Assembly (NCBI RefSeq): GCF_000711695.1 | Contig: NW_013547000.1 | Span: 1 to 64,000 of the forward strand | DNA length: 64,000 nt | Source: Tilletiaria anomala UBC 951 | Lineage: Eukaryota > Basidiomycota > Exobasidiomycetes > Georgefischeriales > Tilletiariaceae | Direction of reading: 5' to 3' | In this document: one piece after another, positions 1 through 10,711 of the stretch | Numbering within the stretch: position 1 is the first letter of the stretch | Layout of the letters: each line of letters opens with the position of its first letter | Made by a program: the position numbers and the translations under genes | The notes under the pieces: model-generated | Told to the model about the DNA's origin: nothing | Database searches by the model: none | What the model saw: the letters and a program-made list of their open reading frames with translations, nothing else

Positions 1-3000
1 GGCTGCAGTTGAACTTGTATTCAGAGTACAGCTACTTTCGCCATTGCAAACGCTTCGGGATCAGTGTCGACTCAGGACTCCCGAATGACAGTCTGCCTAA
101 ACAAAGTCAGTGTAGCGGAGCAGGATGTGTACATATCGTCGGGGCTTTGCTTCAACTGCACACCGTGTAGTTACTACACATCCCACCCCCAGGCCTGCAT
201 GTTTCAGAGCAAAGTTAAGGAGTCCGGCAGTGGCGTCCTCAGCAACGCGGCGTACACGTTCTCATCGTGAAAGCAGACTAAAGGTGTGCCACGGGTTGCG
301 ATACATCAGACTGTGAAACACATGAGTACACTACCATTAAGGACTGTCATGTGCTGTTCGTGTGACCACGCGACTCATCTACCCGGAATGTGAATGATTT
401 GACAGGCAGCACTGCTTTCTCTTCGAAATGTGAAACCTTAAGTTGGAGAACCAATTTGGTTCATTCCTGGAAGCGGCTCCAGGAACAATTGTTATATCAA
501 CTGCTCCCATGACGCGTGAGCACCTGTTCCTTCGGGTTTGCAGATTGAAATGTCAACCTCCAGGCGGACAAGTGTGGGAGCGGCGCCTATAATATCTACT
601 GTACGCCAGGCCTGCGTTGAGAATTATGACCCGAGCGTGTGTGATTGACCATTCACCGGCATCAATTTCAAGGCGGCATTGGAAGAAATGCACCCGATTC
701 CCAGAGATTGCCATTTGATGCCGTACGCTTGCTCCTCGCAAAAGGGTTGTCTCGACGCCGTTCGCTTGCTCCTGAGCTCTCAGGCCTAAGTTCTTGCAAG
801 AAGTGAAAAGGGGTTCAAAAACAAGCTGCATCCTCACGACACTAACGACTGTTGACAGATTCACTTGAAAGGGACCGCGTCCTGCGCGCATGGACAGGGG
901 CCTTCAGACTAGGTTGAGAAGGCTCTTTGTGTGACGATGAGATGGCGGAAGAGGAGTGTCTTTTGAAGGAACACACACCATTCATCTCCACCCACGATCG
1001 TCCGCTCCTGATGGCCAATGCCAAAAAGAAAACTTGAACGGCGAAGGGCGTATACAAGCTTGCAGCTTCGTTACACAATGAGGAGACAAGCCCAGAGTCG
1101 GACCGCGGTGTTGGCTGACTGGTTTTGGGATGCATGTCCAGCTCGAACAACTCCATCATCGACTGTTACCGCCAAGCGAGCAATTTGCAGCACGTCTAAT
1201 AATGCGCAACTATTTGACACGCACGAATGCTGCCACTCGCAGCGATACCCGCTAGCCTTGTTGCTGGTACAGCCCCCTTCCGCATGCGTCCATGCTCTTG
1301 CCGCTTGATCCAAACACCCCAACCGTCAAGACCTTCTCTATTCCTTCAAGCAATGTACGTATCGTACGATCCTCCACCAATGTTCGCCAGCAAGATAGCG
1401 CTTCGTCGGCTCGGCGGCTCAGTGGGCGGCATGGCGTGTGGCTCAGCGGGTGGGCGATCTTTATTGTTGGGTAACACGGGCTGGAAGAGTCCATTTGCCT
1501 TGTTCTGGAATGTCGTGGGGGACATGTCCTCGGCGCTGTGTAGCGCATCGTGGTTGGGCTTATCTTAATGACTAGTGAAACTAGAGCTGGTGAGCTTTTC
1601 GGTTTGCAGCTGATGTATGTTCTTTCCACCGGGTCCTGTAGGAGCGGGTGAGAGGAAAGGGCATCTGTCAGTGCTGATGAGCTTTTGACAGAACGTGTGC
1701 ATATGCGATCCACGATAAAAGTGGCGCTTTCAACCTCATATAGCAGCCGATGTAGTTGCTAGTGCCTTGCTGCGCGGGGACCTTGCCGTCTGGACCGACG
1801 GGCCCCACAAGATGTAGGCGGCTGAGAATTGCGACATGCGTTGAGAGTGTCAATATAAGAAAGGGAAGAGCAGCGAAAGGGCAAGGTACGACAATCCATG
1901 GTGGACGATGCATGAATATCGATGATGACGCATGACGATGATGAGATCCATGCCATAGACTGTGCAAGGACTCACAGCTTGGGAACAGCCTAGCTAGCAT
2001 GTCCGACTCAGAAAATGGGAGGAGCAAATGCACCGGCGCACCAGACGAGGGCGCAGAGCCACAACAGGAGAAAGACACGCTAGTTCCTCGAGGCTTTGAC
2101 CGACGGTATCTTGCAAATACGGGCTTTGTGGGCAAACTGGATCAGCCAGCAACAGATGGACGGAATAGGGAACGAGGGGACGAGAGATTGAGGTGTGCAG
2201 GGTAGAACAGCCCGGCGGGTAGCTGCTTCTGGGAAGGCAAGCTTGGATCAAAATGGTTTTCGGGAAGGGGGTTAATGAATATAGAAAATCAGACTGACGC
2301 CTTATGTATGTGCTTTTGGGCAGTCCACTGGCAGACCTTCAACTTTCCATCAAACCACATCCCCGAGTCGTGCAGGCAATGCTCCTGCATCAAGAGAGCT
2401 GGCCGAAGTTCAGCCCCAGCGCGTTGCTGCTGCTGTGAGACTTTGGACGTAAAGGGCACATCATGCCAACTTTGGATAATCAAGCATCCCATGGGGAGAC
2501 AGTTTGGAGCTCCATCCGCGTCTCCCGCTCAAGGACGGCCGGAAGCACAGAGGACAAAGAGAGACGGACGGTCCATTTCGCCCTGACTTTACTTCTGTCA
2601 GTTGGATTCCAATGTTTTCTACTCTCTTCTCTCTAGTGCTGTTTGGACCAATGCAAGGTCCACATTTTCGATGCGGAAGCTGAGACCGTCTTGGTGCATC
2701 TGCGATAGCAAAAAGCGAGATGGATCACCCTCTTTGTAGCACACGCTACTTGCATGTTGTGATGAACATCCGATCCACATTGAAATGTAGAAACACGTTC
2801 AGCATAATAGAAAAGGAAACATGTTCGCATCGGAAAGGAAATACTGGAAATACTCATTTGCATTTCTAGTCTGCATCAAGAAATTATAGATCTCTGCCAC
2901 TTTCCGGTTCCTTGATGCTAGACGGCTCAGTAGTGTTCACTTTTCGTGTGACAGCACTCGTTGCCACCACTCGTCCGGTGAGCATCAAGTGGCGCAGGAG

Positions 3001-3042
3001 CTAGCCATCTTGCAGGAACCATCGCTGGGCGCATCGCTCGCA
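1..3042. other. Gene-poor left flank
   Basis: No open frame here shows a recognisable domain, and the overlapping short frames on both strands look like chance. The best-looking small frame starts with ATG at 1999 (plus strand, 68 codons, beginning MSDSENGR). It has a plausible hydrophilic start but no partner exon or motif that I recognise, so I do not call it a gene. The last few hundred bases must hold the promoter of the TRM732 gene that starts at 3043. Confidence 0.5.
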
Positions 3043-6000
3043 ATGACGTCCGTTCCAGATGCCAATGGCGACCAGCCGACCATTCATGGCGATCGGCGAT
3101 CAAAAAAGGCTCGTGGGAAGCAAAAAGGCGCAAGGGCTTCTACGCAAGTACCTGAAGACATCAAATTGCTCGTACGATCGTTGGAAACCGCAGGGTGGGT
3201 CTTTCGGTCACGCTAGGATGGGGGCAACATTAACCAACAGAGGGCAACGTTTCTTTTTGTAGATCTGTTTCGGCGCTCCGAGCTCAGCTAGGATCTTGCA
3301 TAGATTTGATCAGCAGTGCTTCTGATCTTGCCTCAGCCCTTCAGGCCTTGGTAACATGGGCAAATCGAATGAAAACCTACGCCGTCGAAGGGCTTCTCAC
3401 GGACGATGAGCAAGAGCGATTGTGCGACGTTATTTGGGAAGCATTCGACGCGCCGCAACCTTACATCGCCCCTCTCGCCAAAAGCCTCTTGGTTGGCTTG
3501 CTAGATTCAATTCTCTCATCTCCTGATGCTGAGCCACCTCGTTGTCGCTTGCTGGACCTGATCATATCGCGGAGTCTGACCAATATCTGGCGCAAGAAGG
3601 CAATCTTCGCGTTTGAGACGTTGCACGAGCGCTACGGCACTGGCTTTTTCTTCAACAAAGAGCTCATGGGACTTGACTCGATCGGTAACATCTACTCAGG
3701 GCTCATGCAGGCGCCTAAGGGCCTAGAGAGTAGCAGCAGACGTAGAGCAAATATCGCCATCGCCATCTTGCAAGAGGATGCAAAAAGACTAGGGCTCATT
3801 CATTGCAAGGGCAATCTTGTCTGTGAAGGAACGGAGAGATCTGTCCTACAGAGAAAATGGGATATATGGTGCAGTCACTGGGTTGAGCCGTTGAGCTTCG
3901 TGCTTCGGTCCTCCACGACAAGACAGAGGGCGACGATGGGCGCGCATCACCTGGTTGACCTCTTCAACTTTTCGCATTCAGCCTTGCAGGCTCTGCTTCA
4001 TCATCTTTGCCGAGGAGAGACGATGCCACCCTCGGACTCATCATCATATGGAAATGAGGAACGTTTCATTACCACGCGGGCTCCAGCGATTCTGAGTGTT
4101 CTCAAATTCGGCAAGGACCTTGGGCTGATCACTACGGTCGAAGGAGGACATCACAGGCGCGTAGTACCTCTTGGAGAACCAGTCGACCTCACGATAGGCG
4201 CAGACTCAGGCGCCCTCGTATCTGTTCCGGCACTCATCATGTCCATGTGGCTCAACACTGCGAATCAGGAAGTGCAGCTCGGTACGCTAGGGCTGATCAT
4301 ATCGTCCAAGCAACCCACTCTGCCTCTATCCAAGGCGGAACTCGACATCATTGCCACCTATTTAGGCTCAACATTCGAAGGCCTTTCTCCAGAAAGCAGG
4401 ACTGCCGCGCGCGGCTGCGTATGCCATCTGCTCACTCGACTGCAGGCAAGCACTTACGCAGCCAATAGGACCTTGGAAGGGAGGAGCGGGAAAAAGGACG
4501 CCCAGGCTCTTTCAACACAACAGCGCATCATTGCCGATGCCCACACGTTTTTGAGGGAAGTGGAGACAATGATACGTCAACATCTGCGGTTGGGCTCTTC
4601 GTTCCCCGCAGCATCGCAGGCGCTCACGTATCTCGAGATCTTTTTTGACGCTAAGGTTGACGCGCGATTGCGCAGTGCTGCAAACCACCCTGAGGGAAAG
4701 AAAGATGCTTTCCCTTTTACAGTGGTCCTTACAGATTGTGACATGGTCGACAGATTGCTGCAGATGGCACATAGCACATATGACGCCTTGTCCGAGCGTG
4801 CAATCAAGGTACTAAAGCGCTTCCCAGGACCGCTGCCCGGTATGGAAAACAAAGACGATGTCGAACAACGCATCTTATTCCCGGCAAAAAGACTGCTATT
4901 GAGCACCAAAGAATTCGAAGGCATCAATGGAGCCGCACTATTAGACCTCTATCAGTACATGTACGTCAAAGGCTTGGGATGGCCGGCCCTATCTTTCACG
5001 CCTAATGTCGCCGTCGATACTGCTATAGCCCAACCGATGGGCCGATGCATTGCCGCTTTGCTCGGTAGCTTGGAAGAAGGCATCCATGTCGCTGAGATCG
5101 GCATGCTGAAAGATGTCGCCATCACCCATCCTTTGCACGGAACGTTGACTGCCCTGCAGCATATGTTCAGCAAATTCAAACTCGACGAAGACACGGGCCA
5201 TCACGATGAAATGCGCGCCCTATCAGAACGTGCGTTCCAAGCCATCGATCGCATTTGGGTCATCGTATCCCCCGTGCTGTGTAGTGCTGCACCAGAGGGA
5301 AATCTAGGAGAAGTTGACGAGCGAACGACCGCGATGGCGCAAATGACAATCGAGGACGGAGACCGCATGGCCTCGACGGATGTAAGCCCAGAAGCGGACG
5401 GAGAGGCTGAGCCCAAAACAAATGGGACAGGGTACCAAACCGTTCTGTCTTATGCATGGCGAGCCATCAAAGAATCGTCCGCTCTCGTTAGTTCTATTTC
5501 TGCAGCTACATACACGCCCTCGCCTCGGCCTCTGTGGAACCTTGCGGAAACAGATGCACTAGGACAACGCTTCATTACTTGGTTGATGCATGTGCGTCAT
5601 CGCGGCGCCTTCAGCACGATTTATCCGGCATTTGCAACGACCAGCGGCGCCATTATTCGTTTTGGCGATGCGGAACAAAGTCTGCTCCCACAGAAATGGC
5701 TTCAATATTTTATCGGAGCCATTGCTGGACCTTCTGGTGCGCTCACTATCACACGGCGCAGTGCAGGCCTGGCCTATTCTGTCGTGGCTCTGCTCACAGC
5801 TCACGTTCACGAGCACGCCATCATTGAACGAACAATTGTTCGCCTCATCGAGGTCTGCGAAGAAGACCAGAAGGACAAAAGTTCAATGCAGAATACACCA
5901 CAAATCCACGCATTCAACACACTGAGGTACATCGTCGCAGATGGCATGTTAGCCCCAGCTTGCAAGCCGTTTCTTTCCACCCTCATCTCTCTTGCCATAT

Positions 6001-7853
6001 CTCGCTTCTCTTCTAGCTTATGGACTTTGCGAAATGCAGCTTTGATGCTCTTTTCTGCAGCCTGCATCCGCATCTTCTCGCTCCAGATGGTCAACAAGCG
6101 GGATGCCAGGCTCATGCTCACTTTTCGCGAGTTCCTCACCCGTTTCCCTGGGCTGGACGACTTTTTCGCCAAAGAGTTGCGACAGTGCAATGCTGCGCTG
6201 CAGGGCATTTCTGGCGAAGCCGGCGCGGATACTAGAGCGTTTGCGATCCTGATCTTTATATCTAACGTGAGATCGGCGGAGATGCAAGATCTGCCAGAGA
6301 CTGTCGCTCTCGTCAAAGCTGTCAAAATGTGCCTTGAGAGCTCTATTTGGAAGGTGAGAAGCACAATACGAGGCCACACTGATTGTCGAGCCGTTTTTCT
6401 GACCCCTGCATGCCTTCAGATTCGAGAAATGGCAGCATATGCCCTTGTTGCTCTGACGCCGGAGAGTAAAAGGATGGAAGCCGCACATTGTCTCTGCGCC
6501 GCGCCTGTGCATGGCACCAACTGGTTGCACGGCACTTGGCTTGCCATCTGGCATCTGCTCAGAAGTACCGTCAATTCAGACTCCCTCGGCACAACTGGAG
6601 ATGCCGAATCTGTGCTAGAAGCCTGCAAGGGTCAAGCGCAGGCTTCCTCAACAGTGCCAGCCTCCATTTTAACCCTCGTCAATCTGTCTCTGAGCAAGCT
6701 ATCACAAAGTGTCGACCGTCCAGGCAACGCCGAGTCTCACTACCAGCTTGCGGGAAGTCTGCGAGAACTCATCGCCATCCTGGACATCACACAATGCGTC
6801 CCACAAAAAGAAAATTTGCTTCTCTCGCTAGGATCAACATTGAATGCGGGCGCTGGTAACGACATACAGGCTATCACAGCAGCGATGCAGCGCATCGCAG
6901 CCGCATCCGATGAGCATGAGGTACATAGTGGCACGCTTCGCCCATGCTCACTTACCGTGCTGACGCTTTGTCTTTGCAGGCCGAGACGACGCGCGCTGCC
7001 GCTTTGCGAGCCCTGCGCCGCGTTCCTTTCGAAAATTTCGCGACGTCGACGCACGTGCTAGGGTTTGTTGCGCTGCTGAACTTTTTGCAGGACGATGATG
7101 AGACATTGCGCGACGAAGCAGCGGGATTGACAGCAGAGTACCTCGCATCGCAAACACAGGCCGCTCAGACGTATCATGGGCCTTATGACCTGCTCTTTGA
7201 AGAGAGTCCGCGATTGGGCTCCAGCCCATCCCGCTGCATTATCCTACTACATGCGCGACTAAATCTACTTCTGAAGTTCCGAATTCCCTGGTCACGCTAT
7301 CTGCTAGAGCAGTTGCTGCCTGACGATGAAGAATTTGGTGAGGATTAACTGCAAAAAATAACGGCGACAGCTGCTGACATGGCCTCTCTGTGGTGCTCTT
7401 TCTCTAGAACATCAATTTCTGCGCGCATTCCCGGCGCAGACTCGGCTGTTCTCCGAGGAGAGGCCGAATCTTCACAAAGATCGCGTAGCCGACGTGAAAC
7501 GACTTCTCCAGTCGGCATCGAAAATGCATTTGCTGTCTCTACCGGAGGCTCGCGAACAGGCCGGGCGGATACAGAAGCATCTCGGACGTGCCTTTTCGCT
7601 CGTCAAAAGCACACAAGTCCGCAGTCTTTCGGGGGAAGCGGAGCTGCTCGTAACGCAATTGCTCGCCGCAGCAATGCTTTCCTGCACCTCAGACAGTGCC
7701 TCGGATGCCACCGAGCTGACAGGCTTGAGGCAAGCCATTGAATGGGCAAAAATGGACCTGGGAGTCCACATCGACACACCATCGCATCCTTTCAGTCGGC
7801 AAGCAGCGACTCGGGACGACAAGGCACTCTTACGCCCCCATCGAATAGCGTAA
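3043..7853 (+). CDS. TRM732: TRM732/THADA-family tRNA 2'-O-methylation subunit
   Basis: Exons 3043-3194, 3263-6353, 6420-6920, 6980-7337 and 7408-7853 give 1515 residues, close to yeast Trm732 (about 1420). The family is the non-catalytic partner of the Trm7/FTSJ1 methyltransferase that modifies position 32 of the tRNA anticodon loop, and is an alpha-helical repeat protein. The DUF2428 signature is visible around residues 930-990 (HAFNTLRYIVADG, then SSLWTLRNAALMLFSAA), followed by IREMAAYALVALTP across the third intron. That intron (6354-6419, 66 bp) is divisible by three and open, so retention would insert 22 residues. The C-terminal LFSEERPNLHKDRV block fits the THADA end. Start chosen as the first ATG in the exon 1 frame, since the upstream extension begins with GTG. 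The stop TAA (7851-7853) lies inside a consensus donor, GTAAGA at 7850, and splicing there would fuse this frame to GPI3. Confidence 0.85.
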
Positions 7854-9465
7854 GAGACTGCCGCCAGGCGAAGAGTGTATTGTAGCTTCTCACTGAGCTA
7901 CGCTCGCTGCCCTTGAACAGAATGATTTCAGACTTCTTCTTTCCGAATGTGGGGGGCGTTGAAGGGCACATCTACATGATCAGCCAACGGCTGCTGGCCC
8001 GAGGACACAAAGTTATTGTCATCACGCATGCGTACGATCCAGATCGGGTTGGCGTGCGCTTTCTTGCCGGCGGCCTCAAGGTTTATTACGTCCCATATGG
8101 GGTCATCGCGCAGCAGGACGCACTGCCGAACTTCCTGGCTCTCTTAGCACCGCTGCGCACCATCTTGATTCGAGAACAGATCCAGATTGTCCACTCGCAC
8201 CAAGCCTTATCCTCTATGGGCCATGAGGGGATCACACACGCGAAAACGATGGGTATCAAGGCGGTTTTCACTGACCATTCTCTCTTTGGTTTCGCGGATG
8301 CGGCTGCGATCATGACCAACAAGCTACTCAGGTTTGCATTGAGCGACATTGACCATGTGGTCTGCGTGAGCAATGTCGGGTGAGTGTCCTCGCGGAAATC
8401 GCCTCCATGGCGTTCTGACAATGACCGTACTGGCCTGCAGAAAGGAAAACACGGTTCTCAGAGCCCACGTGGATCCTTCGATCGTGTCGACAATTCCAAA
8501 TGCTGCAGTCACTTCACAATTCTTACCAAGGCCAGACGCAGCCGGCCTTGGACTGCGTGAGCTCCGAGTGCATATACTAGCGTTGGAAGAAATTCTTACA
8601 CAAATCCGCCTTGCAACCTTTAGTGACCATAGTCGTTCTCAGCCGACTAATGTACCGCAAGGGCATTGATCTACTCATCGCTGCGATTCCGCGCATCTGC
8701 AGTCTTCATCCGGACGTGCATTTCGTCGTGGGAGGTGACGGTCCAAAAAGAGTGGAGCTTGAGCAGATGCGCGAGCGCTTTTTTTTGCAAGATCGTGTCG
8801 AACTCGTGGGGGCTGTCCCTCGAAGCAAAGTAAAAGAAGTGCGTCCCTTTAAACGGCAGGTGGTTTCGACAAGGATAGGTGGCTAAGATCGCTCTACCTT
8901 CCTGCACGTTCTTCCTCAGCATCTGACACGCGGGCAAATCTTCCTCAACACGTCACTGACCGAAGCGTTCGGTACGGGCATTGTCGAAGCTGCTTCGTGC
9001 GGACTCTTCATCGTGAGCACACGCGTAGGCGGTGTGCCTGAGGTGCTACCTGCGGCGATGATGCAGCTGGCCGAGCCGCACGAGGAAGACATCGTCAGCG
9101 CAACCAGTGCCGCCATCACATACGTGCGCAGCGGGCAACATGACCCAAATCAATACCACGAGGCTGTCAAAGAGATGTACTCGTGGAGTGATGCTGCAGA
9201 GAGACTTGAGAAGGTCTATGACCATGTCATTGTCAAAGAAACTGTAGACCCTGTCACGCGGCTGCGCAAGTGAGTCCGGTGCACTGAGACGTTGCTTTTT
9301 AACCACAGAGCTGACCAACACCAACTTTGTATGACCAGCTATTATTCGTGCGGTCCCATTGCCGGCTTTGTCTTTTGCATCATTGTTGTCGTCGACATGC
9401 TGCATCTGAAGCTCTTGGAGTGGCTGCTTCCGGCCGAAGAGGTGGATAGGGCAATCAACGTTTAG
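7752..9465 (+). CDS. GPI3: GPI-GlcNAc transferase catalytic subunit (PIG-A)
   Basis: This is the catalytic subunit of the ER complex that moves GlcNAc from UDP-GlcNAc to phosphatidylinositol, the first step of GPI-anchor synthesis (GT4 family). Exons 7752-7849, 7921-8379, 8441-8556, 8624-8838, 8920-9269 and 9339-9465 give 454 residues. Visible features are HRIAMISDFFFPNVGGVEGH at the N-terminus, SRLMYRKGIDLL in the nucleotide-sugar domain, the EX7E catalytic motif (EAFGTGIVE, about 311-319) and a C-terminal membrane segment (about 417-435). The HRIA residues come from an exon shared with the end of TRM732, joined by intron 7850-7920. ATG 7752 (MDLGVH) is the nearest upstream in-frame start. 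ATG 7922 would give a shorter protein lacking HRIA. With no stop between the two genes, the spliced product may be a 1936-residue TRM732-GPI3 fusion. Identity is sure; the 5' end is not. Confidence 0.9.
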
Positions 9466-9512
9466 GGATTCCGACTGACTATAGTCGACAATGCAACTGC
9501 GAATGCATTAAT

Positions 9513-10131
9513 TTATTTTTTGCCAGGTGGCTTCGCTTGCGCTTTGTTCGGGTCATACACTTCCTGAGTAGCTTGCATGAGCTCATGCAGCTGGTACAAT
9601 TGCTCCTCCGAAAGCTGGAAGAATCAACGTCTGTCAGATAAATCATGGTGATATTGTCATAACCATCATTCTACACACCTTTTCCATCATGTCTGGGTCT
9701 AGCCGTCTTCCTTCGAAGCATTTCCGCTTAGCTGATCCTACCGAGGGACTGCTTCCAACTCCACCTGAACTATCAATTGCTTCAAGCTCTAGCGTGTCCA
9801 AATACATCTTCCAGGAACTCAAGAAGCCGACGATCTGGAGCGGGTTGTCGATCGCCCGATGGCGCCTGAACTCGTCTTTGACATAGTTGTCACCCAAACT
9901 GCGCATCTCGGGATTAAGCCCTTGGCGATGCGCCCTAAACAAACGACGGTAGAGCTGTATTGGTGGTAATAAGGACTGTGCGGCTGTGCTAACCGCTGCG
10001 CTGGGCGCGTCCGAGGCGACGGACGATGGAGGTGAACCGGAGAACGCCGTGGCAGCGCCGCGACGAAGCATGGGTTGCAAAAGGATGAATGCAGATGTTC
10101 CGCGTTGGATTAGGGAAGATGAGAGCCACAT
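9513..10131 (-). CDS. SDHAF3: Succinate dehydrogenase assembly factor 3
   Basis: An LYR-family mitochondrial matrix chaperone (yeast Sdh7/Acn9) that helps mature the iron-sulfur subunit of complex II. Exon 1 is 10131-9679 and exon 2 is 9614-9513, with intron 9615-9678. The LYR core is seen as [10 protein letters not shown], then [16 protein letters not shown] and [12 protein letters not shown], all typical of the family. Exon 2 supplies [20 protein letters not shown] and ends PPGKK. I prefer ATG 10131 because it opens a basic, serine-rich mitochondrial presequence ([11 protein letters not shown]). An in-frame ATG at 10203 adds 24 less presequence-like residues. A serine/glycine insertion ([13 protein letters not shown]) sits between the core and the last helix. 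Its stop lies 47 bp from the GPI3 stop, so the two 3' ends face each other. Confidence 0.9.
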
Positions 10132-10711
10132 TTTGCGTGTCGAGGTGCAAATGGCTGCTTTGAAAGGACCGGTCTCCGCGGGGGAGCCATGCACGGTGTG
10201 CATAGATCACCGAGAGCCCCCAGATGCTGCTAACAAGAATACGGATGACCATCTCGATGTGTTCAGCTGTTTGCATGCTGAAGGGGAGACTTGGAAGGAG
10301 CGTTTCTTACGTTACGAGTAGAAGCCCACGGGCGGGCCGAGGAAAGTAGGGTTTTCCCAGTAGCCATCCTTCTACACTCTAAACATATTGGCTCTACGAG
10401 TACGGATGGCAGCACAACGATCCTGTGCTCCACATGCCAAAACCACCATCTTTAAAGGGGGAGAGAGGAGATATCGGTTATGTCTCGCAGCCGCTGCACG
10501 TGGATGCGCCTAATGAAGCATAGGCACTCGATGCTACCGTGAATACACTTGCGTCTTTGGCGGCAGTTCATCCACCATCTGAACTCCCGCTCTCAAGGCG
10601 GCACGTTAGCAGCATCACCACAACCACTCCGAGCATGCCACGGTGATCCAGTGATCTACTTGCAAGAGGCAAGGAGTGTAAGCGCCCACAGAAGCGGCAG
10701 GATTGGCCAGC
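10132..10711. promoter_or_regulatory. Shared SDHAF3 / LRR-gene divergent promoter
   Basis: About 580 bp separates the two divergent starts, or 508 bp if SDHAF3 begins at 10203. No other gene is evident. No clear TATA box stands out. Confidence 0.4.

Noticed and set aside
1227-2135. Overlapping frames of 110-155 codons on both strands
   Set aside because: Composition is chance-like, there are no motifs, and no splice-linked continuation was found.
7338-7407. TRM732 ending at the TAA near 7348
   Set aside because: That stop lies in a normal intron. The next exon continues in frame with the LFSEERPNLHKDRV block typical of the THADA end.
7922-7924. This ATG as the obvious GPI3 start
   Set aside because: It drops HRIA, which PIG-A proteins conserve just before the MxSDFF segment and which the upstream exon supplies in frame through consensus splice sites.
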